Shown: in pieces, positions 8,668-16,126 of the stretch
Layout of the letters: the number at the start of each line of letters is the position of its first letter
Position numbering within the stretch: the first letter of the stretch is position 1
From: CAZXFA01 sp964640085
GTDB taxonomy: Bacteria; Actinomycetota; UBA4738; HRBIN12
Assembly: GCA_964640085.1 (NCBI GenBank)
Contig: CAZXFA010000012.1
Span: 10,705 to 74,704, forward strand
Direction of reading: 5' to 3'
Length of the DNA: 64,000 nt
Made by a program: the position numbers and the translations under genes
The notes under the pieces: model-generated
What the model saw: the letters and a program-made list of their open reading frames with translations, nothing else
Databases searched by the model: none
What the model was told of the DNA's origin: nothing

Positions 8668-10038
8668 ATGACCACGACGCCACCGACGAAGGACCTTCCC
8701 GAGCCCGGCGACGAGCTGCGCGTCTCCTGGTCCCGCTCGGCGCGTCCGATCGCGCGCCGGATCGTCAGGCCGCTGAACGAGTTCCTGGAGGAGGAGTCGT
8801 CCTCCGGGATCCTGCTGCTCGCCGCGGCCCTGCTCGCGGTGGCCTGGGCCAACTCTCCCTGGCGGGCTTCGTACGAGGACCTGTGGCACACGGAGCTCTC
8901 GTTCCGGCTCGGCGGGCGCGTCCTTCGGGAAGACCTGCGCCACTTCGTGAACGACGGCCTGATGGCGCTGTTCTTCCTCGTCGTGGGGCTCGAGATCAAG
9001 CGGGAGCTCCTGATCGGGGAGCTCCAACAGCCGCGCAGCGCCGCGCTGCCGGTGATCGCCGCCCTGGGGGGCATGGTCGTCCCGGCGGGGCTCTACCTCC
9101 TGCTGAACGCGGGCGGCGAGGGGTCGGAGGGCTGGGGGATCCCGATGGCCACCGACATCGCGTTCGCGCTCGGCGTCCTCACCCTGGCCGCCCGGCATGC
9201 TCCGGCGAACCTCAAGCCCTTCCTGCTGACGCTGGCGATCGTCGACGACATCGGAGCGATCCTCGTGATCGCGATCTTCTACAGCGGCGGGATCTCGGCG
9301 GTCCCGCTGCTCGTGGCGGTGGGCCTGTGCGCCGCGATCGTGGTGCTCCAGCGGGCGAACGTGCGCGCCACCGCCGTCTACGTAGGGATCGGGGTGGCGG
9401 TGTGGGTCGCGGTCTCGCGCTCGGGGGTCCACCCGACGATCGCCGGCGTCGCGCTCGGACTCCTGACGCCGGCGCTGCCCTTCCAGCGCCCGCGCGCTGT
9501 GAGTCAAGAAGCGCGCCGGGTGGCCGACGAGACCGTGGACCAGCCCTCGCCACCCGACGCCGACGCGCATCACTGGCTCACGCTGGCCTGGCTCACGCGC
9601 GAAGCCGTGTCCCCGCTCGCGCGCGTGGAGCACTTCCTGCACCCCTGGACGAGCTACGTGATCGTCCCGCTCTTCGCGCTGGCGAACGCGGGGGTCCGGC
9701 TCTCGCGTGAGGCGATGGGCGACGCGGTCTCGAGCTCGGTGGTCTGGGGGATCGTGCTGGGGCTGGTGGTGGGGAAGCTCGCCGGGATCTCGCTCGCCTG
9801 CGCGCTCGCCGTCCGCTTCCGCGTGGCGCGACTCCCGGAGGGTGTCGCGTGGTCCCACGTGGTGGGGGCCGCCGCCGTGGCCGGCATCGGGTTCACCGTG
9901 TCGCTGTTCATCGCCGACCTCGCGTTCGGTGAGGCGCGGCTCGACGAGCTCTCCAAGGTGGGGATCCTACAGGCCTCGATCCTGGCCGGGATCCTTGGCT
10001 GGGCCCTCCTGCGGATCGCCCCTTCGGCGCGGGGATAG
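8668..10038 (+). CDS. nhaA: Na+/H+ antiporter NhaA
   Basis: 456 residues from ATG 8668; the open frame extends 12 residues further but that part is Cys/Trp-rich and unlikely. The NhaA signature is clear: MATDIAFALGVL holds the conserved pore Asp, and AIVDDIGAILVIAIFY holds the ion-binding Asp pair. About twelve transmembrane helices span residues 45-445. NhaA exports one Na+ for two H+ and guards cells against salt and alkali. An acidic cytoplasmic insert (residues ~285-315, QEARRVADETVDQPSPPDAD) separates the two halves. A single-strand series follows: CBS protein, ArsB/NhaD permease, then hppA. Confidence 0.95.
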   Translation: MTTTPPTKDLPEPGDELRVSWSRSARPIARRIVRPLNEFLEEESSSGILLLAAALLAVAWANSPWRASYEDLWHTELSFRLGGRVLREDLRHFVNDGLMALFFLVVGLEIKRELLIGELQQPRSAALPVIAALGGMVVPAGLYLLLNAGGEGSEGWGIPMATDIAFALGVLTLAARHAPANLKPFLLTLAIVDDIGAILVIAIFYSGGISAVPLLVAVGLCAAIVVLQRANVRATAVYVGIGVAVWVAVSRSGVHPTIAGVALGLLTPALPFQRPRAVSQEARRVADETVDQPSPPDADAHHWLTLAWLTREAVSPLARVEHFLHPWTSYVIVPLFALANAGVRLSREAMGDAVSSSVVWGIVLGLVVGKLAGISLACALAVRFRVARLPEGVAWSHVVGAAAVAGIGFTVSLFIADLAFGEARLDELSKVGILQASILAGILGWALLRIAPSARG

Positions 10039-10062
10039 GCTTCGCCACGGGAGGTGGGAGCG

Positions 10063-10509
10063 ATGAAGGCCAGGAACCTCGCGAGCCCGCAGCACGTCGT
10101 AGCGGCCGATGCGCCGGCGACCGAGGTGGCGGACGTCCTGGCACGGCATGACGTCCGTGCCGTCCTCGTGAAGCGCGACGGAGGGGAGTTCGCGGGGGTC
10201 GTGTCGGACAGCGAGCTGCTCCGTGCACTGCTTCCCCCGTACGTGGACCAGGCGAAGATCCTGGCGCGGGTGCTGGAGGAGAGCGCGGCCGACGTGCTGT
10301 TCGAACGGCTCGCCGAAAGGACCGTGGCCGACCTGATGCCCGAGGAGCGCGAGGTGAGGCCGGTGGTCCAAGGGGAGGACACGTTGGTCGAGGTGGCCTC
10401 GGTGATGGTGCGGGCCAGGGCCTCGGCGGTGGGGGTGATCGAGGAGGATCGGCTGATCGGCGGGATCACGATCGACGATCTGCTGAGCCATCTGCTCACG
10501 CGTCGATGA
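10063..10509 (+). CDS. Tandem CBS-domain protein
   Basis: 148 residues from ATG 10063, preceded by GGGAGGTGG at good spacing. Two CBS repeats fill the protein: AADAPATEVADVLARHDVRA followed by FAGVVSDSELLRALL, and VQGEDTLVEVASVMVRARAS followed by RLIGGITIDDLLSHLL. Stand-alone CBS pairs usually bind adenine nucleotides and modulate a partner. Its TGA overlaps the ATG of the downstream permease, so the permease is the likely partner; this is inference from gene coupling. Confidence 0.8.
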   Translation: MKARNLASPQHVVAADAPATEVADVLARHDVRAVLVKRDGGEFAGVVSDSELLRALLPPYVDQAKILARVLEESAADVLFERLAERTVADLMPEEREVRPVVQGEDTLVEVASVMVRARASAVGVIEEDRLIGGITIDDLLSHLLTRR

Positions 10510-11792
10510 AGGAGGCGATCGCGATCGTCGTATTCGTCGGCGCGTACGTCTTCATCGCCACGGAGTGGGTCCACCGCGTCATCGTGGCCCTGGTCGGCGC
10601 CGGCCTGATGCTCCTGTTCAAGATCGTGAACGCGCACGACATCTTCAACTCCGAGCGGCTGGGGATCGACTGGAACGTGATCTTCCTGCTGATGGGGATG
10701 ATGATCATCGTCGGCGTCCTCCGGCAAACCGGGTTGTTCGAGTACCTTGCGATCTGGTCCGCACGTCGCTCGCGCGGCCGGCCGTTCGTCGTGATGGTCC
10801 TGCTGATCCTCATCACCGCGGCGGCCTCGGCGCTGCTCGACAATGTTACGACCATCCTGCTGGTGGCTCCCGTCACGGTGCTGATCGCCGAGCGTCTGGG
10901 CGTTCCCCCCGTGCCGTTCCTGATCGCCGAGGTCCTCGCGTCGAACGTCGGGGGCATGGCCACCCTGATCGGCGATCCCCCGAACATCATCATCGGGAGC
11001 GCCGCGGGCCTGTCCTATACCGACTTCCTCGTCAACCTCGCGCCCCTCGTCCTGGTCCTCCTCGCGGTCTTCATCGGGCTCTCGAGGTGGCTGTTCCGTG
11101 GAGCCCTGGTGTTCCACCCGGAGCGGGTACGGGAGGTGCTGTCGCTGGATCCGAAGGAGGCGCTCGCCGGGGGAACGTTGCTCCCGAAGGCGCTGGCGGT
11201 GCTGGGTGTGGTGACCCTGGGGTTCGGGCTCCAGGAGCTCCTGGGGTACGAGCCTTCGATCGTGGCCCTGCTCGGGGCCGGGGTCCTCCTCCTGATCGCT
11301 CCCGGTCACCTGGAAGAGGCCACGGCGGAGGTGGAGTGGGGCACGCTCCTGTTCTTCGTGGGGCTGTTCATCATGGTCGGGGCGCTCGTGAAGGTGGGGG
11401 TGATCGGGACCCTGGCCGAGCAGGTGATCGAGTTCACGCACGGGCGCCTGTTCCTGGCGACCGTGCTGCTGGTGATCGTCTCGGCCCTGCTGTCCGCGGT
11501 GGTCGACAACATCCCCTACGTCGCCACGATGGTGCCGCTGGTTGCCGCGCTCGCCGCGTCGTTCCCGGGGGATGCCACGGTGCTCTGGTGGGCGCTCGCG
11601 ATCGGGGCGGACCTGGGCGGCAACGCGACCTCGATCGGCGCGAGCGCGAACGTCGTGGCCCTCGGGCTCGCGGAGCGGAGCGGCTTCAGGATCCGGTTCG
11701 TACAGTTCCTGCGCTACGGACTGCCCACGGTTGCCGTCACGGTGGGGATCTCGATCGCGTACCTCTGGCTCCGCTACTTCGTGCTTGCCTGA
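10506..11792 (+). CDS. ArsB/NhaD-type ion permease (IT superfamily)
   Basis: 428 residues, ATG overlapping the CBS gene stop (ATGA). About eleven helices with internal two-fold repeat. The repeated hairpin signatures of the ArsB/NhaD/SLC13 group are visible: ALLDNVTTILLVAPVTV with NVGGMATLIGDPPNIIIG in the first half, and AVVDNIPYVATMVPL with GGNATSIGASANVVALG in the second. Families with this arrangement move arsenite, Na+/H+ or dicarboxylates; the SxxxDN...GGxxTxIGxxxN pattern alone does not decide between them. Given nhaA upstream and a proton-pumping pyrophosphatase downstream, a sodium/proton role (NhaD-like) is plausible, but there is no arsenic-resistance gene nearby to support ArsB. 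Confidence 0.8.
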   Translation: MKEAIAIVVFVGAYVFIATEWVHRVIVALVGAGLMLLFKIVNAHDIFNSERLGIDWNVIFLLMGMMIIVGVLRQTGLFEYLAIWSARRSRGRPFVVMVLLILITAAASALLDNVTTILLVAPVTVLIAERLGVPPVPFLIAEVLASNVGGMATLIGDPPNIIIGSAAGLSYTDFLVNLAPLVLVLLAVFIGLSRWLFRGALVFHPERVREVLSLDPKEALAGGTLLPKALAVLGVVTLGFGLQELLGYEPSIVALLGAGVLLLIAPGHLEEATAEVEWGTLLFFVGLFIMVGALVKVGVIGTLAEQVIEFTHGRLFLATVLLVIVSALLSAVVDNIPYVATMVPLVAALAASFPGDATVLWWALAIGADLGGNATSIGASANVVALGLAERSGFRIRFVQFLRYGLPTVAVTVGISIAYLWLRYFVLA

Positions 11793-11866
11793 CCGGCGTT
11801 CCGTCACCTCCATCGACCCGAGGCCGAGCCCTGCTACTGCCCAGGTCACGGGCTATGGGTTCTTCC

Positions 11867-11872
11867 TATACT
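11867..11872 (+). promoter_or_regulatory. -10 element (TATACT) for hppA
   Basis: TATACT, close to consensus, lies in the 146-bp gap before hppA. A start near 11879 gives a leader of about 60 nt holding GAGGAGG. It also excludes the upstream ATG at 11855 as the translation start, since that would not be in the transcript. Confidence 0.45.
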
Positions 11873-11938
11873 GCGGAGGTTCCCGGCTCGGCCGGGTCCG
11901 GAAGCTCTTCCCGAACACCGACCGAGGAGGTTGTGATC

Positions 11939-14206
11939 TTGCACGGTGTCCTCGCCCAGGAAGGCGGCCCGATCCAGGCCGTCTTCGGGTCGTTCGAGAA
12001 CAACGCACTCTGGGTGATCCTCGTCATCTCGCTGATCGCCCTGGTCTTCGCCTACTACCTGGTCCGGGAGGTGCTCTCCGCCCCGGAGGGCACGGAGAAG
12101 ATGCGCGAGATCGCCCGGGCGATCCAGATCGGGGCCCGCGCCTACCTGAACCGCCAGTTCCGCACCGTCGGGATCTTCATGGTGCTGCTCACGGTGGCGC
12201 TGTTCTTCGTCCTCCCCGTCTCCGAGGAGGCGGTCCACGGGGAGATGTTCATCCGGTTCGGTCGATCGATCGCCTTCATCCTGGGAGCCGGCTTCAGCGC
12301 GATCACCGGGTACACGGGGATGTGGCTCGCGGTTCGGGCGAACGTGCGGACCGCGAACGCCGCCCGTGAGTCGGGTCTGCGCCGCGCGCTGAAGATCGCT
12401 TTCCGCGCCGGCGGGGTCGCCGGGATGTTCACCGTGGGCCTGGGGCTCCTCGGCGCCACCGTGATCCTGCTCGTCTACAGGGAGGACGCCACCGGCGTCC
12501 TGGTGGGCTTCGGATTCGGCGGGGCCCTGCTCGCGATGTTCATGCGGGTGGGCGGAGGGATCTTCACCAAGGCCGCCGACGTAGGGGCGGACCTGGTGGG
12601 CAAGGTCGAACAGGGCATCCCCGAGGACGACCCTCGCAACGCCGGGACGATCGCCGACAACGTCGGCGACAACGTCGGTGACTGCGCGGGGATGGCCGCC
12701 GACCTGTTCGAGTCCTACGAGGTCACCCTGGTCGCCTCGTTGATCCTGGGAGCCGCGGCCTTCTCGGGGAGCGAGGTGGGGGCGATCGCCGGGGTGATGT
12801 TCCCACTGTTCGTCCGCGCGGTGGGCGTGATCACCTCGATCATCGGCATCCTCGCGGTCACGCCGAGGAGCGAGGACGAGCACGGGATGCGGTCGATCAA
12901 CCGCGGGTTCTTCGTGTCGGCAGCGATCTCGGCGGCGGTCGTGTTCGTGATCTCGGGCATCTACATGGAGGACTACCGCCCGGCCGTCGCGGTGCTGCTC
13001 GGGCTGGTCCTGGCCAGCGTGATTCAGGTCCTCACGCAGTACTTCACCGACACGAAGTACAAGCCGGTGCAGGAGATCGCCGAGTCCACGCAGACCGGCC
13101 CGGCGACGACCATCCTCTCGGGCTTCTCCGTCGGGCTCGAGTCCACGGTCTGGGCCATCCTGATCATCGCCGGGGTGATCGTCGGCGCCTTCCTGCTGGG
13201 CGACAACACGGCCGAGCGCCTGTACTTCATCTCCCTCACCGGCATGGGGATGCTCACCACGGTGGGCGTCATCGTCTCGATGGACACCTACGGGCCGGTC
13301 TCCGACAACGCGCAGGGGATCGCGGAGATGTCCGGCGAGTTCGAGGGGCGCCCCGCACAGGTCCTGGGCAGCCTGGACGCCGTGGGCAACTCGACGAAGG
13401 CGATCACCAAGGGGATGGCGATCGCCACCGCGGTGATCGCCGCCACCTCGCTGTTCGGCTCGTTCGAGGAGGCGCTCAGGGAGGCGGGCATGGATCCGTT
13501 CCTCGGCATCCGCGTCGACGAGCCCAACGTGCTGGTCGGTCTGCTGATCGGTGGCGCGGTGGCGTTCCTGTTCTCCTCGCTCGCGATCCGCGCCGTCGGG
13601 CGCGCGGCCTCACAGGTCGTGGTGGAGGTGCGGAACCAGTTCCGCGACCACCCCGGGATCATGGACTTCACGGAGAAGCCGGACTACGCGCGGGTGGTCG
13701 ACATCTGCACGCGCACCTCGCTCCGCGAGCTCATGACCCCCGGTCTCCTCGCGGTGCTCTCGCCCGTGATCGTCGGGTTCGCGATCGGGGCCGAGGCGCT
13801 CGGGGCGTTCCTGGCGGGGGCGATCCTCACGGGCCAGCTGCTCGCGGTGATGCTCGCCAACTCGGGCGGGTCCTGGGACAACGCGAAGAAATACATCGAA
13901 GAGGGACACTACGGCGGCAAGGGCAGCGACCGGCACAAGGCCGCGGTGATCGGCGACACGGTCGGCGACCCCTTCAAGGACACCGCCGGGCCGGCCCTCA
14001 ACCCGCTGATCAAGGTGATGAACCTGGTGGCGCTGCTGATCGCGCCGGTGGTGGTCGAGCAGGTCGACAACGACGCGGTGCGGATCGTCGTGGCGGTCGC
14101 GGCGGCCCTGATCGTCGCGGCGGCGGTCTGGGTCTCCAAGGCTCGGAAGTCCGAGCTGATGGTCGAGCCGGTGCCGAGGTCCCGGGAGGGAGCGCCGGTC
14201 CCCTGA
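11939..14206 (+). CDS. hppA: Membrane-bound proton-translocating pyrophosphatase
   Basis: 755 residues from a TTG at 11939-11941, chosen because GAGGAGG (11924-11930) is 8 nt upstream; GTG 11933 is too close to it. The catalytic block is intact: DVGADLVGKVEQGIPEDD (PPi/Mg2+-binding) followed by DNVGDNVGDCAGMAADLFE. A second acidic block, GDTVGDPFKDTAGPALNPL, is near the C-terminus. About sixteen helices. The motif GNSTKAITKG has Lys where K+-dependent enzymes have Ala, so a K+-independent H+ pump is expected. It couples pyrophosphate hydrolysis to proton export across the cytoplasmic membrane, fitting the neighbouring proton-coupled transporters. Confidence 0.95.
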   Translation: MHGVLAQEGGPIQAVFGSFENNALWVILVISLIALVFAYYLVREVLSAPEGTEKMREIARAIQIGARAYLNRQFRTVGIFMVLLTVALFFVLPVSEEAVHGEMFIRFGRSIAFILGAGFSAITGYTGMWLAVRANVRTANAARESGLRRALKIAFRAGGVAGMFTVGLGLLGATVILLVYREDATGVLVGFGFGGALLAMFMRVGGGIFTKAADVGADLVGKVEQGIPEDDPRNAGTIADNVGDNVGDCAGMAADLFESYEVTLVASLILGAAAFSGSEVGAIAGVMFPLFVRAVGVITSIIGILAVTPRSEDEHGMRSINRGFFVSAAISAAVVFVISGIYMEDYRPAVAVLLGLVLASVIQVLTQYFTDTKYKPVQEIAESTQTGPATTILSGFSVGLESTVWAILIIAGVIVGAFLLGDNTAERLYFISLTGMGMLTTVGVIVSMDTYGPVSDNAQGIAEMSGEFEGRPAQVLGSLDAVGNSTKAITKGMAIATAVIAATSLFGSFEEALREAGMDPFLGIRVDEPNVLVGLLIGGAVAFLFSSLAIRAVGRAASQVVVEVRNQFRDHPGIMDFTEKPDYARVVDICTRTSLRELMTPGLLAVLSPVIVGFAIGAEALGAFLAGAILTGQLLAVMLANSGGSWDNAKKYIEEGHYGGKGSDRHKAAVIGDTVGDPFKDTAGPALNPLIKVMNLVALLIAPVVVEQVDNDAVRIVVAVAAALIVAAAVWVSKARKSELMVEPVPRSREGAPVP

Positions 14207-14248
14207 GACCGGCGCCACGGCGTGGCCGGCGACGCGGCGGGAGAGCCG

Positions 14249-14617
14249 ATGGGGCTGGGATCGACGATCCGACGGTTCCTGCGCCGGATGGCCGAGAGCG
14301 ACGAGGACCGCTACGCCGTGGAGATCGAGGCCTGGGCGTCGCGCGTCCCCGGGACCATCCGGATACGCGACGCCGTCAGCCGCAGCCGGGTGAGGCTCGC
14401 GGGAGTGGTCCGCCGGATCACGGTCGTGCCGCTCGAGGGCCATGAATCACTCGAGGCGCTCCTCTACGACGGGACCGGGCAGGTCACCGTGGTCTGGATG
14501 GGGCGGCGGACGATCCCCGGGCTGTCCCTCGGGACGCGCCTCGTCGTCGAGGGCATGATGGCCGAGCAGCGGGCCGAGCGACGGCTCGTGAACCCGAGCT
14601 TCGAGTTCGCGGCCTAG
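14249..14617 (+). CDS. Small OB-fold nucleic-acid-binding protein
   Basis: 122 residues from ATG 14249 with GGGAGAG just upstream. After a helical N-terminus (STIRRFLRRMAESDEDRY) comes an OB-fold pattern: RVRLAGVVRRITVVPL, EALLYDGTGQVTVVWMG and LVVEGMMAEQ. This resembles the DNA-binding OB domains of RecG/DnaE-type proteins and a family of small actinobacterial OB proteins often found beside TrkA genes. The exact role is unknown. Its TAG shares the tetranucleotide CTAG with the stop of the convergent trkA gene. Confidence 0.7.
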   Translation: MGLGSTIRRFLRRMAESDEDRYAVEIEAWASRVPGTIRIRDAVSRSRVRLAGVVRRITVVPLEGHESLEALLYDGTGQVTVVWMGRRTIPGLSLGTRLVVEGMMAEQRAERRLVNPSFEFAA

Positions 14618-15318
14618 GGCCCTTCCGGACCGGGGATGCGCATCCCGGCGTCGGCCTCGCCGACGACGGCGGAGCGAAGGCCACCCTCGGACTCGGGGAT
14701 CGCGAGGGCGAGGACCTCGTCCCCCGCCGACACCACCGTCTCGGGCTGCGGGATCACGACGTGCCCCTCCCGGATGACCGCGACGATCGCGGTGTCGGGG
14801 GGAAGGCGGAGCTCGTAGAGAGGACGCCCCGCGTTCGGGGAATCCGAGGGCATGGTCATCTCGACGATCGAGATGCGTCCCCGCTCGAGCGGCAACAGCC
14901 GCACGAGGTCACCGACGGTGACTTCTTCTTCCACCATCGCCGTGAGGATGTGCGGGGGGGACACGGCGGCGTCCACGCCCCACTGCTCGGTGAAGAGCCA
15001 CTCGTTGTTCGGATGGTTGACCCGCGCGAGCACCCGCGGAACGCCGTACTCCTGCTTCGCGAGGAGCGAGGTGACGAGGTTGTCCTCGTCGTCGCCCGTC
15101 ACTGCCACAACCACGTCGGCCGTTCCGACGTCCGCCTTCTCAAGGACCCACGGCTCGCAGGCGTCGCCGAGCATATGCTCTACGTCGGGAGCCCATTCGC
15201 GGGCGGTTTCCAGCGTCTCCGGGTTCTGCTCGATCAGCGTGACGGTGTGTCCGCGGCCGGCCAGGTCCGAGGCGAGGTGTCGCCCGACGGCGCCGGCCCC
15301 GCTGATCACGACGCGCAC
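14614..15318 (-). CDS. TrkA-type potassium-uptake regulator (RCK_N + RCK_C)
   Basis: 234 residues from GTG 15316-15318. The RCK_N Rossmann fold begins VVISGAGAVGRHLASDLAG, with the NAD-binding acidic residue in TLIEQNP and the strand DVVVAVTGDDEDNLVTS. An RCK_C (TrkA-C) domain follows near residues 140-220, with NAGRPLYELRLPPDTAIVAV. Such proteins form cytosolic rings that gate K+ transporters in response to NAD(H), ATP or c-di-AMP. The upstream trkA paralogue ends one base before this start, so the two make an operon (compare mycobacterial ceoC/ceoB). Confidence 0.88.
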   Translation of the reverse strand: MRVVISGAGAVGRHLASDLAGRGHTVTLIEQNPETLETAREWAPDVEHMLGDACEPWVLEKADVGTADVVVAVTGDDEDNLVTSLLAKQEYGVPRVLARVNHPNNEWLFTEQWGVDAAVSPPHILTAMVEEEVTVGDLVRLLPLERGRISIVEMTMPSDSPNAGRPLYELRLPPDTAIVAVIREGHVVIPQPETVVSAGDEVLALAIPESEGGLRSAVVGEADAGMRIPGPEGP

Positions 15319-15319
15319 C

Positions 15320-15979
15320 TCAGTGGTCCCCCGTGGGTGCGAGGAGCTCGTCGAGGAGCTCGAGGGAGTCCTTCTGCACGATCAGGGAGGCGAAGTCCCC
15401 CTCCTGGAAGGTGCTGGCGGGGACGGGGATGAATCCGCTGCCTCCCCGGTCGACGCCGGCCACGAGGATCTGGCCGTCCACGTTGAGCGATGCCACCTTC
15501 TTGCCGACGAGATGCTGGGGAACCTCGATCCGCATCCGGAACAGGTCACCGGCCGCGAGCGTCTCCTTGATCTCCTCACGAGGGTGGGCGAGCATCAGCA
15601 TCATCTGCTTGACGGCCCACCGGGTGCTGGAGACCGTGGGGATGTTCAGGCGTTCGTAGATGTCCGCCCGCCTGGGGTCGTAGATCCGGGCGATGACCTT
15701 GGAGATGTGGTAGTGCTCGCGCGCCACACGCGCGGAGACGATGTTGGAGTTGTCCCCGTTCGACACGGCGAGGAACGCGTCCGCCTGTTCGATCCCCGCC
15801 TCCTCGAGCACGTCGCGGTCGAATCCCAGGCCGATCACCTGCTTGGCCTCGAAGCCAGGTGGGAGGCGGTCGAAGGCAGCCGGGTTCTTGTCGATGATCG
15901 CCACGTCGTGGCCGGCCTTCGCCAGCTCCTGGGTGAGGAGCATGCCCACCCGGCCGCAGCCCATGATCACGACGCGCAC
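15320..15979 (-). CDS. TrkA-type potassium-uptake regulator, second copy
   Basis: 219 residues from GTG 15977-15979; the open frame extends far upstream but only this start gives a complete RCK protein. The Rossmann motif VVIMGCGRVGMLLTQELAKA and the acidic residue in VAIIDKNP are canonical, followed by DAFLAVSNGDNSNIVSARVA. The TrkA-C domain occupies residues ~135-215. A -10-like TAGGCT lies 8 nt before the GTG, indicating a (nearly) leaderless mRNA for the trkA pair. The pair diverges from two KimA-like permease genes, so together they look like a potassium-uptake module. Confidence 0.88.
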   Translation of the reverse strand: MRVVIMGCGRVGMLLTQELAKAGHDVAIIDKNPAAFDRLPPGFEAKQVIGLGFDRDVLEEAGIEQADAFLAVSNGDNSNIVSARVAREHYHISKVIARIYDPRRADIYERLNIPTVSSTRWAVKQMMLMLAHPREEIKETLAAGDLFRMRIEVPQHLVGKKVASLNVDGQILVAGVDRGGSGFIPVPASTFQEGDFASLIVQKDSLELLDELLAPTGDH

Positions 15980-15987
15980 GGCCCGGT

Positions 15988-15993
15988 AGCCTA
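15988..15993 (-). promoter_or_regulatory. Near-leaderless -10 element (TAGGCT) for the trkA pair
   Basis: Minus-strand TAGGCT ends 8 nt before the GTG at 15979. It lies in the 147-bp gap shared with the divergent permease gene. Confidence 0.4.
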
Positions 15994-16114
15994 GCGCGCG
16001 GCGCGACCGACCGCAGGCCCCTGGCGTTTGTCGCTCGGGGAGCGGTGGACCCGGCGAGCCCGAGAGACATCTGGTCCGCGCGCCAAGCGGTCTCCGCGCC
16101 CTCGCTGGTCGGGT

Positions 16115-16120
16115 GATAAT
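16115..16120 (+). promoter_or_regulatory. Leaderless -10 element (GATAAT) for the first APC permease
   Basis: GATAAT, one mismatch from TATAAT, ends 6 nt before the ATG at 16127. There is no Shine-Dalgarno sequence in the six bases between, so a leaderless transcript is expected. Confidence 0.6.
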
Positions 16121-16126
16121 CGCGCG

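Noticed and set aside
10506..11792. Arsenite efflux pump ArsB as a firm call
   Set aside because: The motifs are shared by NhaD and SLC13-type carriers and no ars regulator or reductase is nearby.
10565..11938. Upstream extension of the hppA frame through the permease gene
   Set aside because: It overlaps a clear permease gene in another frame; a promoter and a good ribosome-binding site place the hppA start at 11939.
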